In this document: in pieces, positions 8,387 to 17,586 of the stretch
Layout: each line of letters begins with the position of its first letter
Numbering within the stretch: position 1 is the first letter of the stretch
Source of the DNA: IDS-8 sp035304345
GTDB taxonomy: Bacteria > Pseudomonadota > Gammaproteobacteria > Steroidobacterales > Woeseiaceae
Reading direction: 5' to 3'
NCBI GenBank assembly: GCA_035304345.1
Contig: DATGQE010000070.1
Span: 1 to 64,000 of the forward strand
DNA length: 64,000 nt
Translations under genes and position numbers: made by a program
Notes under the pieces: model-generated
Database searches by the model: none
Seen by the model: the letters and a program-made list of their open reading frames with translations, nothing else
What the model was told of the DNA's origin: nothing

Positions 8387-9678
8387 TCGATCCCAGGCTG
8401 TTGCGACAATCGATCGATACGGTGGCCGCCAACCTGGCACGCCGCGGCTTTCCGTTCGACGCGGGCGAGTGGCAGAACCTGGACGAACGGCGCAAGGCGC
8501 TGCAGGTCAGGACCGAGTCGCTCAGGCGGGAGAAGAACGACAGCGCGAAGAAGATCGGCGCCGCGAAGCAGCGCGGCGAGGACATCGGCCCGCTGCTCGC
8601 AGCCGTCAAGGGGCTCGGCGAGGAGCTCGAGTCCGCCGAGCATGAGCTCACGGAGGTGCAGGCGCGGCTCCGCGACATCGAGCTCGGCCTGCCCAACCTG
8701 CTCGACGCCGACGTGCCCGACGGTGCCGATGCGGCCGACAACGTCGAGGTGCGGCGCTGGGGCGAGCCGCGGGATTTCGGCTTCGAGGTCAGGGATCACG
8801 TCGACCTCGGCGGCGCGCTGGGCCTGCTGGACCTCGACGCGGCCAGCCGCATCTCCGGTGCGCGCTTTGCCGTGCTGCACGGGGCGCTCGCGAACCTGCA
8901 GCGCGCGCTGATCCAGTTCATGCTCGACGTGCACGTGCGCGAGCACGGTTACGAGGAAGTCTACGTACCGTACCTCGTGCAGCCGGAGGCGCTAATCGGC
9001 ACCGGGCAGCTTCCGAAGTTCGAGCAGGAACTGTTCCGCACGGCCGGCGACACCGCTTACTACCTGATCCCGACCGCCGAGGTCCCGCTCACGAACCTCG
9101 TGCGCGACAGCATCGTGGCGGGCTCCACGCTGCCGCGGCGCTACGTCGCGCACACGCCGTGCTTCCGTTCCGAAGCCGGCTCCTACGGGAAAGATACGCG
9201 CGGCATGCTGCGCCAGCACCAGTTCGAGAAAGTGGAGCTCGTCCACGTCGTCGAGCCGTGGCACTCGCGGGAAGCGCTGGAGGAGCTGACGAGCCACGCC
9301 GAGACGATCCTCAGGCGGTTGAAACTGCCGTACCGCGTGGTGTCCCTGTGCGCCGGCGACATCGGGTTCGCCGCCGCGATGACCTACGACCTCGAGGTGT
9401 GGCTGCCGGGGCAGGGCACCTATCGCGAAATTTCCTCGTGCAGCAACTGCACCGATTTCCAGGCCCGCCGGATGCAGGCGCGCTGGCGCAACCCGGAGAC
9501 GGGCAAGCCGGAGCTCGTGCACACGCTGAACGGCTCGGGCGTGGCGGCGGGCAGGGCGCTGATCGCGGTCGTCGAGAACTACCAGCGCGAGGACGGCACC
9601 ATCGAGGTGCCGGAGGCGCTCGTTCCCTACATGGGCGGGCTGGAGGTCATCGAGGCACGCCGCGGCAAGGAGCCGTAG
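8383..9678 (+). CDS. serS: Seryl-tRNA synthetase
   Basis: SerS charges tRNA-Ser, including the tRNA-Ser(UGA) encoded about 4 kb away. The 431-residue class II enzyme begins MIDPRLLRQS and has the long antiparallel coiled-coil arm (about 30-105). The catalytic domain follows, with motif 2 FRSEAGSYGKDTRG and motif 3 with HTLNGSGVAAGRALIAVVEN near the end. The start overlaps the rarA stop. It is the last gene of the ftsK-lolA-rarA-serS run; the next gene converges from the other strand after 15 bases. Confidence 0.98.
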   Translation: MIDPRLLRQSIDTVAANLARRGFPFDAGEWQNLDERRKALQVRTESLRREKNDSAKKIGAAKQRGEDIGPLLAAVKGLGEELESAEHELTEVQARLRDIELGLPNLLDADVPDGADAADNVEVRRWGEPRDFGFEVRDHVDLGGALGLLDLDAASRISGARFAVLHGALANLQRALIQFMLDVHVREHGYEEVYVPYLVQPEALIGTGQLPKFEQELFRTAGDTAYYLIPTAEVPLTNLVRDSIVAGSTLPRRYVAHTPCFRSEAGSYGKDTRGMLRQHQFEKVELVHVVEPWHSREALEELTSHAETILRRLKLPYRVVSLCAGDIGFAAAMTYDLEVWLPGQGTYREISSCSNCTDFQARRMQARWRNPETGKPELVHTLNGSGVAAGRALIAVVENYQREDGTIEVPEALVPYMGGLEVIEARRGKEP

Positions 9679-9693
9679 CGCCGGGCGACGGGG

Positions 9694-10824
9694 TCAGACG
9701 GCCGGCATGCCTTCGAGCAGGGGCTCGAGCATCGGGTGCTCGGCCCCGTTCTCGGTGCAGAGCGCGTAACGCTGGCTCTCGTCGCCGGCATAGAGCGCGA
9801 CGCCCGCGTAGCGCCCCGTGCGGTCCAGGATGTAGAACTTCACGTTGAAGTTCGGCTTGCCGCGCTCGTCGAGCAGGCGGGGCTCGATCGTGTTGGCGAC
9901 GATGCGCCGCAACGCTTCCATGCCGGCGTCCTTCGGGTGGCGGCCGCGGCGCATCTCCTCCACGATCAGGAACGACGACAGGCCGAAGAGGTTCGCTTCC
10001 CCCCGGCCCGTGGAGCCGGCGGCCCCGATATCGCCGTCGACGTACAGCCCGGCACCGAGGATCGGCGAATCGCCGACGCGCCCGGGAATCTTCCAGGCGA
10101 GGCCGCTCGTCGTCGTCACGCCGGCGAGCTCGCCGTTCGGGCTGAGCCCGTTGCAATTGATCGTGCCGTAGTATTCTTCCTCGGCGATCAGGCCTTCCCG
10201 CAGCATGTCGCGCGCGGCCTTCTCACCGGCTTCGAAGCGCTTCTCGGGGTCCAGGTAATGCTCGGGGTCGATGCGGCGCTTCCATTCGAGCCATTGCCGG
10301 CGCGACTTCTCCGTGTTGAGGTCGTCCTCGATCTCGAAGCCCATGTTGCGCGCGAAGCGTTGTGCGCCCTCGCCGACGAGCAGGTGGTGATCGGTGTAGT
10401 CCATGACGGCCCGCGCGACCCGCGACGGTGTCCGCACCCCTTCGAGCGCCGCGACGCCGCCCGCCTGCTTCCGGGGGCCGTGCATGCAGCAGGCATCGAG
10501 CTGCACGACGCCGTCGGCGTTCGGCCGCCCGCCGTAACCCACGCTGGCGTCTTCCGGGTCGAGCTCGACGATGTTGACGCCGGCAATGAGGGCGTCGAGC
10601 ACGTCCTCGCCGCGCACGATGCGCTCGAACGCCGTTTCGACGCAGTTCCGGTCGCCGCCGTTCGTCATGGTGTAGCCGTTCGAGGAGGCGATGACGACCG
10701 GCGGGACGCGGTTGGCGATCTTGCGGGGTGTCGCCTGTGCCCCGGCAACGAGCGGCGTGCCGGCCGCCAGCCCGGCGGCGGCACCGGTCAGGACGAATTC
10801 CCGGCGGCTGATTCCCTGGCCCAT
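9694..10824 (-). CDS. Tat-exported N4-(beta-N-acetylglucosaminyl)-L-asparaginase family protein
   Basis: This is an Ntn-hydrolase of the glycosylasparaginase / isoaspartyl peptidase family that matures by self-cleavage. The 376-residue precursor starts with a twin-arginine signal (SRREFVLTG, then an Ala-rich core ending AGA). The predicted nucleophile is Thr221 in YGTINC, aligned with the HDTIG of glycosylasparaginases from the spacing to the downstream IPGRVGDSPILGAG and GAAGSTGRGE blocks. The Asp normally before the Thr is Gly here. The ATG has GGGAG upstream, overlapping the stop of the hybrid kinase gene 11 bases away, so the two are probably one operon. Whether it acts on GlcNAc-Asn or isoaspartyl peptides cannot be read from sequence. 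Confidence 0.9.
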   Translation of the reverse strand: MGQGISRREFVLTGAAAGLAAGTPLVAGAQATPRKIANRVPPVVIASSNGYTMTNGGDRNCVETAFERIVRGEDVLDALIAGVNIVELDPEDASVGYGGRPNADGVVQLDACCMHGPRKQAGGVAALEGVRTPSRVARAVMDYTDHHLLVGEGAQRFARNMGFEIEDDLNTEKSRRQWLEWKRRIDPEHYLDPEKRFEAGEKAARDMLREGLIAEEEYYGTINCNGLSPNGELAGVTTTSGLAWKIPGRVGDSPILGAGLYVDGDIGAAGSTGRGEANLFGLSSFLIVEEMRRGRHPKDAGMEALRRIVANTIEPRLLDERGKPNFNVKFYILDRTGRYAGVALYAGDESQRYALCTENGAEHPMLEPLLEGMPAV

Positions 10825-10835
10825 AATGGCTCCCG

Positions 10836-13538
10836 TCAGTTGAAACGACGACGCCCGGCATCCCCGCGCCCGCAGAACGCGGCCGCGAGACCGAGGAGCT
10901 GGCTCGGACGCACGGGCTTCTCGAGATAACCGGCGGCACCGTCGAGCTCCGCGTCGCCCCGCACCTCGCCGAACGTCGTGGACAGCACGACCGGCACCGA
11001 ATCGAGCTGCGGCACGTCGCGCACGGCGTCGTACAGCCGCCGGCCGTCCATGAGCGGCGTCATGCCGTCGAGGATGACCATCGACGGCGGCAATTCCTTC
11101 GCAAGGTACTCGAGCGCTTCCGTGCCGTCCTGCGCGCTCACGACGTCGTAGCCCGAGCCGCGCAGCACCTCGACGACCGCCTCGCGGAACGGCGTGTCGT
11201 CGTCCACGACGAGGATCGGGCCGGTGCCCGCGGGCTCGAGCCGGGCGGCGGGCTCGGCGTCCAGCAGGAACCAGAAGGTGCTGCCTTCGCCCATCCTGCT
11301 GTCGACGCCGATCGTGCCGCCGTGGGCCTCCACGATACCCTTGGCGACGGCGAGGCCGAGGCCCGCGCCGCGCTCCTTGCGACGGTCCGCGCGCCAGAAG
11401 CGCTCGAATACGCGGTGCAGGTTCTCCGGGTCGATGCCGGGACCGGTGTCGGTGACCGCGATGCGAACCCGGCCCTGCGCCGCCGTCGCGGCAATCTCGA
11501 TGCGGCCGCCCGGGGATACGAACTTGAGCGCGTTGCCGAGCAGGTTCGAGAGCACCTGGAGGATGCGCCCGCGATCCACGTGAACGGCGGGCAGCCCGGG
11601 CTCGACGCTACAGTCGAGGCGGATCGAGCGCTCGCGCGCCAGTTGCTGGAACATCATGCGCGCCTCGCTCACGAGGAAAGCGACCTCGGTCCGCTCGCGC
11701 CTGACGAAGAGCTGCCCCGCGTCGATCTGCGTGATGTCGAGCAGGTCCTGCAGGAGTCGCTCCATCTGCTCGGTCGCGACGCGGATGCTCGCGACGCTGG
11801 CGTCCCGCCGATCGGCCGGCACGTCGAGCTGGAGCACGGTCGCCGCGCTGGCGATGGTCTGCAACGGGTTCCGCAGGTCGTGGGACACGACCGCGATCAT
11901 GTCGTCCCGTGCCCGGATCGCGGTGCGCGCTTCCGCGTACAGCCGCGAGTTGTCGACGAGGAGCGCCGCGTGGCTGGCCAGCTCGCGTGCGAGCTCGAGA
12001 TCGTCGGTGTCGAACGTGCGCGACGACGAGCCGTCCGCGACGAGCGCAATCGCGCCGACGGTGCGTCCGCGCGCGCGCAGCGGCACCAGGAGCACGGCGC
12101 GCGGCGCGAGCGAGTGCAGCGCACGCAGCAGCGATTCGCTCCGCAGTTGCTCCGCGAGGCGATCGAGCCGGACCTCCGTATCCAGCACGGGCTCTCCCGT
12201 ACGGATGACCCGGCCGATGCCCCAGTCGTCCTCGAGCGACGGCGGATCGGCGGCGGCGACGGCCTCGATGTGGGCGGTCCGCGCCGGATCGGCGTGCGCC
12301 ATGCCGACCCGGCGTATGGTGCGGCCGTCGAAGGCATAGGTGAAGCAGCAGTCCGCCACGCGCCCCGCGAGGCGCCGCGCGAGCAGCTTGAGCGCCGCGT
12401 CGGGCTCCAGCGAGGAGGCGAGGTCGTCGTGCACTTCGGCGAGGACCTGCAGCCGCTCCCGTGCGCGCTCCGCCACGGTGCGCGCGTCTTCCGCCTGGCG
12501 GTAGAGCTGGCCGTTGTCGAGCGCCAGCGCGGCCCAGCTCGCGATCTCGCCGATGAAGGCGAGATCGTCGGGGCCGTAGGTCCTGCCGGACTCCGCGGAC
12601 ATGACCGTCAGCGCGCCGAGGATGCGGCCACGGGCCTGCAGGGGCACGGTGATGGCGGAACGCAGACCGAGCGACTCCAGCACGTGCAGGTGCTCCGGGT
12701 CCGCGGCGCGCCGCGCGAGCATCTCGCGGTCGACCCGCGGCACCAGCGTGGCTTCACCGTTGCGCACAGCACGCATGGCCGTGCCGTCGCCCGACGGCAT
12801 CCGCCAGCGCCGCGCGACCTGCCAGGCGAGCTCGACCTTTGCCGGATCCTTGTGCGCGACTTCGACCGGCCGGATGGCGCCGCGCTCGTCGGCCACCTGC
12901 ACGATGCACCAGTCCGCGAGACGCGGCACCAGGATGTGCGCGAGGTGGCGGACCGTCTCGGCGGGATTGTGCGTCGTCGCGAGCACCCGGCTCGCTTCCG
13001 CGAGAAACTCGCGCGCCTTGCGCGATTGCTGCTCGGCGGACAGCCGCTCGCCGAGCTCGCTGGCCATCCGGAAATGCTCGATCGCGTAGGAAACGTGGCC
13101 CGCGATGATTTTCGCGACGGCCACCTCCTCGTCGCTGAACTCGTGCGGCTCGGCGTAATACAGCATGAACTTGCCGAGGAGGCGGTCGGCGAAGCACAGC
13201 GGGATGAAAGCCAGCGACCGTATGCCCTCGTGCGCCAGGAGAGGCCGATAGCTTTCCATGCGCAGGTCCTCGAGCACGTCGGTGACGAGGATCGGTGCGG
13301 GATAGGGATCGTCGGCGCGCCATGGCGAATGGCCCTCGATGGCGGCACGATAGCGGTCGGAGAGCCCACGCCACGCAACGAACCGGGTCACGCCCTGCTC
13401 GTCGACCACCTGGCAGGACGAACGCGACACGCCCAGCGTTTCCTCGAGGGTCGTGAGGGCGCAGGCGTACACGTCCGGCAGCGAAGCGGCGCGGGCGACC
13501 TGCTCGATCAGCTTGCGCACTGCGGTCTTGGCTCGCAC
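10836..13538 (-). CDS. Hybrid sensor histidine kinase with three GAF domains and receiver
   Basis: This soluble 900-residue kinase has no transmembrane helix. Domains in order are three GAF-like sensor modules (about 5-155, 180-345, 370-535), HisKA with His553 in VVSHDLRNPL, HATPase with the N box (Asn669) and G boxes DTGPGID and GLGLAV, and a C-terminal receiver (about 775-895) with phospho-acceptor Asp824 in VILDGM and Lys874. The GAF modules lack an obvious phytochrome chromophore Cys context. The GTG at 13536-13538 is preceded by GGGGAAGAAG and begins just before GAF1; in-frame sequence further upstream is unconserved. The asparaginase gene follows 11 bases downstream. The signal sensed is unknown. 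Confidence 0.9.
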   Translation of the reverse strand: MRAKTAVRKLIEQVARAASLPDVYACALTTLEETLGVSRSSCQVVDEQGVTRFVAWRGLSDRYRAAIEGHSPWRADDPYPAPILVTDVLEDLRMESYRPLLAHEGIRSLAFIPLCFADRLLGKFMLYYAEPHEFSDEEVAVAKIIAGHVSYAIEHFRMASELGERLSAEQQSRKAREFLAEASRVLATTHNPAETVRHLAHILVPRLADWCIVQVADERGAIRPVEVAHKDPAKVELAWQVARRWRMPSGDGTAMRAVRNGEATLVPRVDREMLARRAADPEHLHVLESLGLRSAITVPLQARGRILGALTVMSAESGRTYGPDDLAFIGEIASWAALALDNGQLYRQAEDARTVAERARERLQVLAEVHDDLASSLEPDAALKLLARRLAGRVADCCFTYAFDGRTIRRVGMAHADPARTAHIEAVAAADPPSLEDDWGIGRVIRTGEPVLDTEVRLDRLAEQLRSESLLRALHSLAPRAVLLVPLRARGRTVGAIALVADGSSSRTFDTDDLELARELASHAALLVDNSRLYAEARTAIRARDDMIAVVSHDLRNPLQTIASAATVLQLDVPADRRDASVASIRVATEQMERLLQDLLDITQIDAGQLFVRRERTEVAFLVSEARMMFQQLARERSIRLDCSVEPGLPAVHVDRGRILQVLSNLLGNALKFVSPGGRIEIAATAAQGRVRIAVTDTGPGIDPENLHRVFERFWRADRRKERGAGLGLAVAKGIVEAHGGTIGVDSRMGEGSTFWFLLDAEPAARLEPAGTGPILVVDDDTPFREAVVEVLRGSGYDVVSAQDGTEALEYLAKELPPSMVILDGMTPLMDGRRLYDAVRDVPQLDSVPVVLSTTFGEVRGDAELDGAAGYLEKPVRPSQLLGLAAAFCGRGDAGRRRFN

Positions 13539-13766
13539 GCGACCGTCTTCTTCCCCTCGGGATGGACAGTCATTAAACACAATCCCGCGGCCGATTGATA
13601 GAGACTCCCTGAAATAACGGGCGCTTGGGACTGTTTTGGCTGGTAACGCTCCCGGATGGAACGTTCCTTGCAGTCTTGTCTGTGCCTGCACGAACCGTTT
13701 CATCGGGGCCGGCGCGCCGGGCCCGGGGAAGCCCGGGCGATGGTGATCCGCGCGCCGTCACGAGGC

Positions 13767-13856
13767 TGGCGGAGAGGGTGGGATTCGAACCCACGAAGGG
13801 CGTCAACCCTTGCTGGTTTTCAAGACCAGTGCATTCAACCGCTCTGCCACCTCTCC
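13767..13856 (-). tRNA. serT: tRNA-Ser(UGA)
   Basis: A 90-base class II tRNA on the minus strand. The acceptor stem GGAGAGG/CCTCTCC is followed by discriminator G and an encoded CCA. The T arm holds GGGTTCGAATCCC, there is a long variable arm, and the anticodon loop CTTGAAA gives UGA. No integrase or repeated 3' end lies beside it, so there is no sign that it serves as an attachment site. Confidence 0.97.
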
Positions 13857-13976
13857 GGCCGGGAGCATTCTGCGGGCCCCTCCGGCCCGATTCAACCGAC
13901 CGAACCCCGGCTGCCCGCGGAGGTCTCACGCTGTTCGGGCGGCAGCCGGGAGCGGCGTCCGCATCCCTTTCGCGCG

Positions 13977-13982
13977 TACAAT
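13977..13982 (+). promoter_or_regulatory. Predicted -10 element TACAAT
   Basis: TACAAT matches the sigma-70 -10 consensus at five of six bases. It lies 12 bases before the GTG of the small membrane protein, so the leader would be only about six bases, although a GGAAAG ribosome-binding-like stretch overlaps that region. No clear -35 is visible. Confidence 0.4.
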
Positions 13983-13994
13983 CCGGAAAGCAAC

Positions 13995-14285
13995 GTGATC
14001 CGCAGAATCGAATTCCCGGGCAGCAGGCCCGGCAACCCGCTCGTCAACGCCCTGGTGATCGCCGGCGGGGCCCTCGTATTCGCCGCCCTGGTCCTGTTCA
14101 GCCTGCTGGCCTTCCTCGTGGTCGCCGGCCTCGTGGCGCTGCTCGCGGCGGTGATCGGCGTGCGGACATGGTGGCTCCGGCGCCGCCGGCCCGGCACGCC
14201 CCGGCCGCGGGCGACGGGCGAGGTCATCGAGGGGGAGTACCGGCGGGTACCGACCCGCGGCGACGAGCGGCACGCGGGCGACTGA
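13995..14285 (+). CDS. Small inner-membrane protein, hypothetical
   Basis: This 96-residue protein has a short polar N-terminus (IRRIEFPGSRPGN), one long or two back-to-back hydrophobic helices (about 17-58, rich in Ala, Leu, Val), then a basic WWLRRRRPGTPRPR segment and a C-terminal motif GEVIEGEYRRV. The tail pattern (EVIEGEYR) is seen in small conserved proteobacterial membrane proteins, but I do not recognise a function. The GTG start is chosen because GGAAAG lies just upstream and the upstream reading frame overlaps the tRNA. The histidine phosphatase gene follows on the same strand after 109 bases. Confidence 0.7.
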   Translation: MIRRIEFPGSRPGNPLVNALVIAGGALVFAALVLFSLLAFLVVAGLVALLAAVIGVRTWWLRRRRPGTPRPRATGEVIEGEYRRVPTRGDERHAGD

Positions 14286-14394
14286 CGGGCCCGGCCGGCC
14301 GCGGCTCCCGCCGGCCTGCCCGGCTTCCCGCCCGGCTTCCGGCCTGGCCTCCCGGCTTGGCCAACGGCCGCAAAACGCCGTAAGCTCGCGTCCC

Positions 14395-15003
14395 ATGCAA
14401 AACGGGCTCCCGGATCCGGACCGCCGGCGCAAGCGGCGGCGGCGGCGCATCCAGATCATCATCGTCTACACCGCGATCGCGATCGGGCTTGCGTGGTTCT
14501 TCGAATCGCAGGCGACCACGACCGTGATCTTCGTGCGCCACGCGGAGAAAGCCGATGCGGCAGACGGGGACCCGGGCCTGTCGCCGGCGGGGCGGGCGAG
14601 GGCCGCCGAGCTCAGGCGGCAGCTCGTCGAGGCGGACGTGGTGGCGGGCGTCGACGTGATCTATTCGACGCCTTATCGCCGCACGATGGAGACCGCCCGC
14701 CCGCTCGCGGAGGCACTCGACATCCCGATCCGCCGCTACAACCCGGAGCCCGAGCAGTACGAGGAGGTGCTCGAGGGCATCGTGCGCGAGCACAAGGGCA
14801 AGATCATCCTGATCGTCGGGCACAGCGACACGATCCCGCGGCTGATCGCCGAGCTCGGCGCCAGCAAGAAGGTACCGCCGATCGCCGAGGACGAGTACGA
14901 CAACATCTACATCATTTCGATTCCCTGGTTCGGCAAGACGAAGACCATCCGGCTGCGCTACGGCGAGCCGTACCGCGGGGGAGCGGCGTCCGTCGGCGAG
15001 TGA
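14395..15003 (+). CDS. Membrane-anchored histidine phosphatase (phosphoglycerate mutase-like)
   Basis: This 202-residue protein has a very basic N-terminus (residues 9-18), one transmembrane helix (about 20-36) and a histidine-phosphatase domain. The RHG-type catalytic motif appears as VRHAEK (His49), the second core arginine in STPYRRTMETA, and the second catalytic His in GHSD (about 142). By the positive-inside rule the basic N-terminus stays in the cytoplasm and the catalytic domain faces the periplasm. Substrate is unknown; SixA-like phosphohistidine or small phosphoester activity are both possible. No good ribosome binding site precedes the ATG. Confidence 0.85.
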   Translation: MQNGLPDPDRRRKRRRRRIQIIIVYTAIAIGLAWFFESQATTTVIFVRHAEKADAADGDPGLSPAGRARAAELRRQLVEADVVAGVDVIYSTPYRRTMETARPLAEALDIPIRRYNPEPEQYEEVLEGIVREHKGKIILIVGHSDTIPRLIAELGASKKVPPIAEDEYDNIYIISIPWFGKTKTIRLRYGEPYRGGAASVGE

Positions 15004-15008
15004 TTTTT

Positions 15009-15017
15009 TGCGATAAT
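15009..15017 (+). promoter_or_regulatory. Extended -10 promoter for yjbQ
   Basis: TGCGATAAT is an extended -10 (TGn plus GATAAT, five of six). It lies directly after the phosphatase stop codon and 39 bases before the YjbQ start. There is no convincing -35, which an extended -10 can tolerate. Confidence 0.5.
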
Positions 15018-15055
15018 GGCGTCGGAATCGCTCACCAGAGCGCGACGGACCAGGG

Positions 15056-15472
15056 ATGTTCCACCAGCAGGAATTGACGGTCGGCACCCGCGGCCGCGGC
15101 ACCTATGACCTGACCGCCCGGGTGCAGGACGTGGTGCGCGCAGCCGGCATCCGCACCGGGTTGTGCCACCTCTTCATCCGCCACACGAGCGCTTCGCTCA
15201 CGCTCTGCGAGAACGCGGACCCGGCCGTGCGAGCGGACCTGGAGCGCTTCATGGCCCGCCTGGTGCCGGACGGGGACCCCCTGTTCGAGCACGACGCGGA
15301 GGGTCCGGACGACATGCCGGCGCACGTGCGCAGCGTGCTGACGAGCTCGGACCTGTGCCTGCCGATCCGTGACGGGCGCTTGGCGCTCGGTACCTGGCAG
15401 GGCGTCTACCTGTGGGAGCACCGCACGGCGCCGCACGAGCGCCGGGTGCTGGTGACGCTCCACGGGGAGTGA
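15056..15472 (+). CDS. yjbQ: YjbQ family protein (UPF0047)
   Basis: This 138-residue protein is a complete YjbQ/UPF0047 member. Family marks are GLCHLFIRHTSASLTLCENADP (first 20 bases of residues RTGL onward omitted), DLERF, HDAEGPDDMPAH and the C-terminal GTWQGVYLWEHR. YjbQ proteins form trimers with a metal site of conserved His residues; overexpression gives a side activity as thiamine-phosphate synthase, so the true role is unclear. The start has CAGGG just upstream and its own extended -10 at 15009-15017. tRNA-Arg follows after 42 bases. Confidence 0.93.
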   Translation: MFHQQELTVGTRGRGTYDLTARVQDVVRAAGIRTGLCHLFIRHTSASLTLCENADPAVRADLERFMARLVPDGDPLFEHDAEGPDDMPAHVRSVLTSSDLCLPIRDGRLALGTWQGVYLWEHRTAPHERRVLVTLHGE

Positions 15473-15485
15473 GCGGGCGATGGCG

Positions 15486-15494
15486 TGCTACCAT
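15486..15494 (+). promoter_or_regulatory. Predicted extended -10 for tRNA-Arg
   Basis: TGCTACCAT is TG-n plus TACCAT (four of six), placed about 20 bases before the mature 5' end of the tRNA. The -35 region is poor. Confidence 0.35.
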
Positions 15495-15514
15495 ACCGCC
15501 GCCCTCCGCACTGC

Positions 15515-15591
<77 letters not shown>

Positions 15592-15722
15592 TTTCCCCCG
15601 GGTCCTGCCCGGCTCTCAGCGCCTGTCCAAGTGGCTACGCGCGCGCTGCGCGAAATGGCTATTGTGGGCCTTCCCCCGGAAGCCTTAGAACACGCAGCTT
15701 CCATTGACGGGGGAGCCCGGCC

Positions 15723-16247
15723 ATGACCTTGAACCAACGTGACGACGACGGCGCCGATCCGATCCGCCGGTCCTTGCTGGCGGTGACCGCCATGGCGCCG
15801 CTGCTGGCGGCGGCGGGAGAGGAGAGCGCGCCGGGCGCCCGGCCGGCCGGCGCGGGAAAGCTGCCGCCCGACCTCGCGCAGGCGATGCACGATTACGACC
15901 AGGCGACGTTCAGCAACGACATCGAGACCTACCGGAGGGTCGTGGCCGAGGACTACCAGCTCGTGAATTCCGATTCGTCGCTGGAGGACAAGGAGCTGTC
16001 GATCGTGCCCTTCGCCGAGCCCGGGTTTCGCATCGATCCCCACGTCACCGAGGAACCGCTGCAGATCGTGTGGGACGGCGGCGCCGTGCTCGGCGGACGG
16101 CTGCGCCTGAGCTGGACGCAGGGCGGGGTGCACCACACTCGCGTCGTGCGGCGGGCGCACGTCTGGGCCCGGCGCGACGGCCGCTGGCAGCTCGTGTACA
16201 CGCAGGTGACCCGCGTGCCGGAGCCCGCCGGCGTGCCGACCTCGTAA
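15723..16247 (+). CDS. NTF2-like / DUF4440-type exported protein
   Basis: This 174-residue protein has an N-terminal export signal (DPIRRSLLAVTAMAPLLAAAG, which looks twin-Arg-like but lacks the full Tat motif). A domain of about 115 residues with the DUF4440/SnoaL pattern follows: MHDYDQATFSNDIETYRRVVAEDYQ, then WDGG, and a C-terminal strand pair VWARRDGRWQLVYTQVT. This fold is used by many small enzymes and binding proteins, so no reaction can be assigned. GGGGGAG precedes the ATG. It stands alone between tRNA-Arg and chrA. Confidence 0.8.
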   Translation: MTLNQRDDDGADPIRRSLLAVTAMAPLLAAAGEESAPGARPAGAGKLPPDLAQAMHDYDQATFSNDIETYRRVVAEDYQLVNSDSSLEDKELSIVPFAEPGFRIDPHVTEEPLQIVWDGGAVLGGRLRLSWTQGGVHHTRVVRRAHVWARRDGRWQLVYTQVTRVPEPAGVPTS

Positions 16248-16374
16248 GCCACTCGCGTGGGGCCGGCCGCACCCCCCGCACTGCCGCCGGCGCGAGCTCG
16301 CCCGCGGCCGTGATACTCTCCGCGCGGGACGGAATTGTGGCGCGCAGGGAGCGGCCGCGCGTCCGCGGAGACTC

Positions 16375-17577
16375 ATGGCTGACGAGAGGCGGTCGAGCGG
16401 CCCGCTCGCGGTATTCCTGGCGTTCCTGCACCTGGGGCTGACGTCGTTCGGCGGCCCCGTCGCGCATCTCGGCTACTTCCGCGAGGAGTTCGTGTCACGC
16501 CGGCGCTGGCTCGGCGAACGGGACTATCTCGATCTCGTCTCGCTTTGCCAGTTCCTCCCCGGGCCGATGAGCACCCAGGTCGGCATGGGCATCGGGCTCC
16601 TGCGCGCCGGGCTTGCCGGCGGCCTCGCCGCGTGGCTCGGGTTCAGTGCGCCATCCGCGCTGTTGCTCGTCGCGTTCGGCTACGGCTTCAGCGCGCTCGA
16701 CGCGGCGGTCGGCACCGAATGGCTGCACGGACTCAAGGTCGTCGCGGTAGCGATCGTCGCGCTCGCGGTATGGCGCATGGCGCGCATGGCGTGCCGCAAC
16801 CCGACCACGCTCGCCATCGCCGCGATCGTGACGGCTTTCATGCTGCTCAGCCCGGGGCCCCTCCCGCAGATCGCCGCCATCGTCGCCGGCGGCCTCGCCG
16901 GCGCCTGGCTGCTCGACGTGCGGGAAGCGGGCGAGACGTCGGCGCCGCACCTGCGCGCGCATCGTGGCGCGGGTGTCGCCGCGCTCGTGCTGTTCGCGGT
17001 CCTGCTCGTCGCGCTGCCCTTCCTCGCGCTGCGCACGCAGAACGAGACCATCGCGGTGCTCGATGCGTTCTACCGTGCCGGTTCGCTGGTCTTTGGAGGC
17101 GGTCACGTCGTGCTGCCGCTCCTGGAATCGGCGGTCGTGCCGCCCGGGTGGATTTCGAAGGACACGTTCCTTGCCGGTTACGGCGCGGCGCAGGCGGTCC
17201 CCGGTCCGCTGTTCACCTTCGCGGCGTACCTCGGCGCACTGATGGACGCGGAGCCCGGCGGGCTCGACGGTGCCTTGCTGTGCGTCGTGACGATCTTCCT
17301 CCCCGGGTTCCTGCTCGTATACGGCGTGCTGCCGTTCTGGGACGCGCTCAGGCGCCGCACCGGCATCCAGGCGGCGCTCCTCGGCGTCAACGCCGCCGTG
17401 ACCGGCCTTCTCGCGGCGGCGTTGTACGATCCGGTCTGGACTTCGGCCGTCCGCACGCCTGCCGATGCGGTCCTCGCGCTCGTGGCGCTCGGCATGCTCG
17501 TGCGCCTGAAGCTGCCGCCGTGGCTCGTCGTGATCGTGACGGCCGCGGGCGGCGCGCTCCTCAATCTCCTCTCCTGA
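16375..17577 (+). CDS. chrA: Chromate transporter ChrA
   Basis: ChrA proteins expel chromate, a structural analogue of sulfate, from the cytoplasm. The 400-residue protein is the two-domain (fused CHR-CHR) form. The N half has FGGPVAHLGYFR, SLCQFLPGPMSTQVG and several helices; the C half repeats the theme with VFGGGHVVLPLLES and AQAVPGPLFTFAAYLG. The ATG is preceded by GGAG. It lies 83 bases upstream of the sulfate-type binding protein on the same strand. Chromate enters cells through sulfate uptake systems, so an exporter beside an importer makes biological sense. The Sbp promoter is separate. Confidence 0.93.
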   Translation: MADERRSSGPLAVFLAFLHLGLTSFGGPVAHLGYFREEFVSRRRWLGERDYLDLVSLCQFLPGPMSTQVGMGIGLLRAGLAGGLAAWLGFSAPSALLLVAFGYGFSALDAAVGTEWLHGLKVVAVAIVALAVWRMARMACRNPTTLAIAAIVTAFMLLSPGPLPQIAAIVAGGLAGAWLLDVREAGETSAPHLRAHRGAGVAALVLFAVLLVALPFLALRTQNETIAVLDAFYRAGSLVFGGGHVVLPLLESAVVPPGWISKDTFLAGYGAAQAVPGPLFTFAAYLGALMDAEPGGLDGALLCVVTIFLPGFLLVYGVLPFWDALRRRTGIQAALLGVNAAVTGLLAAALYDPVWTSAVRTPADAVLALVALGMLVRLKLPPWLVVIVTAAGGALLNLLS

Positions 17578-17586
17578 TACCGAAAC

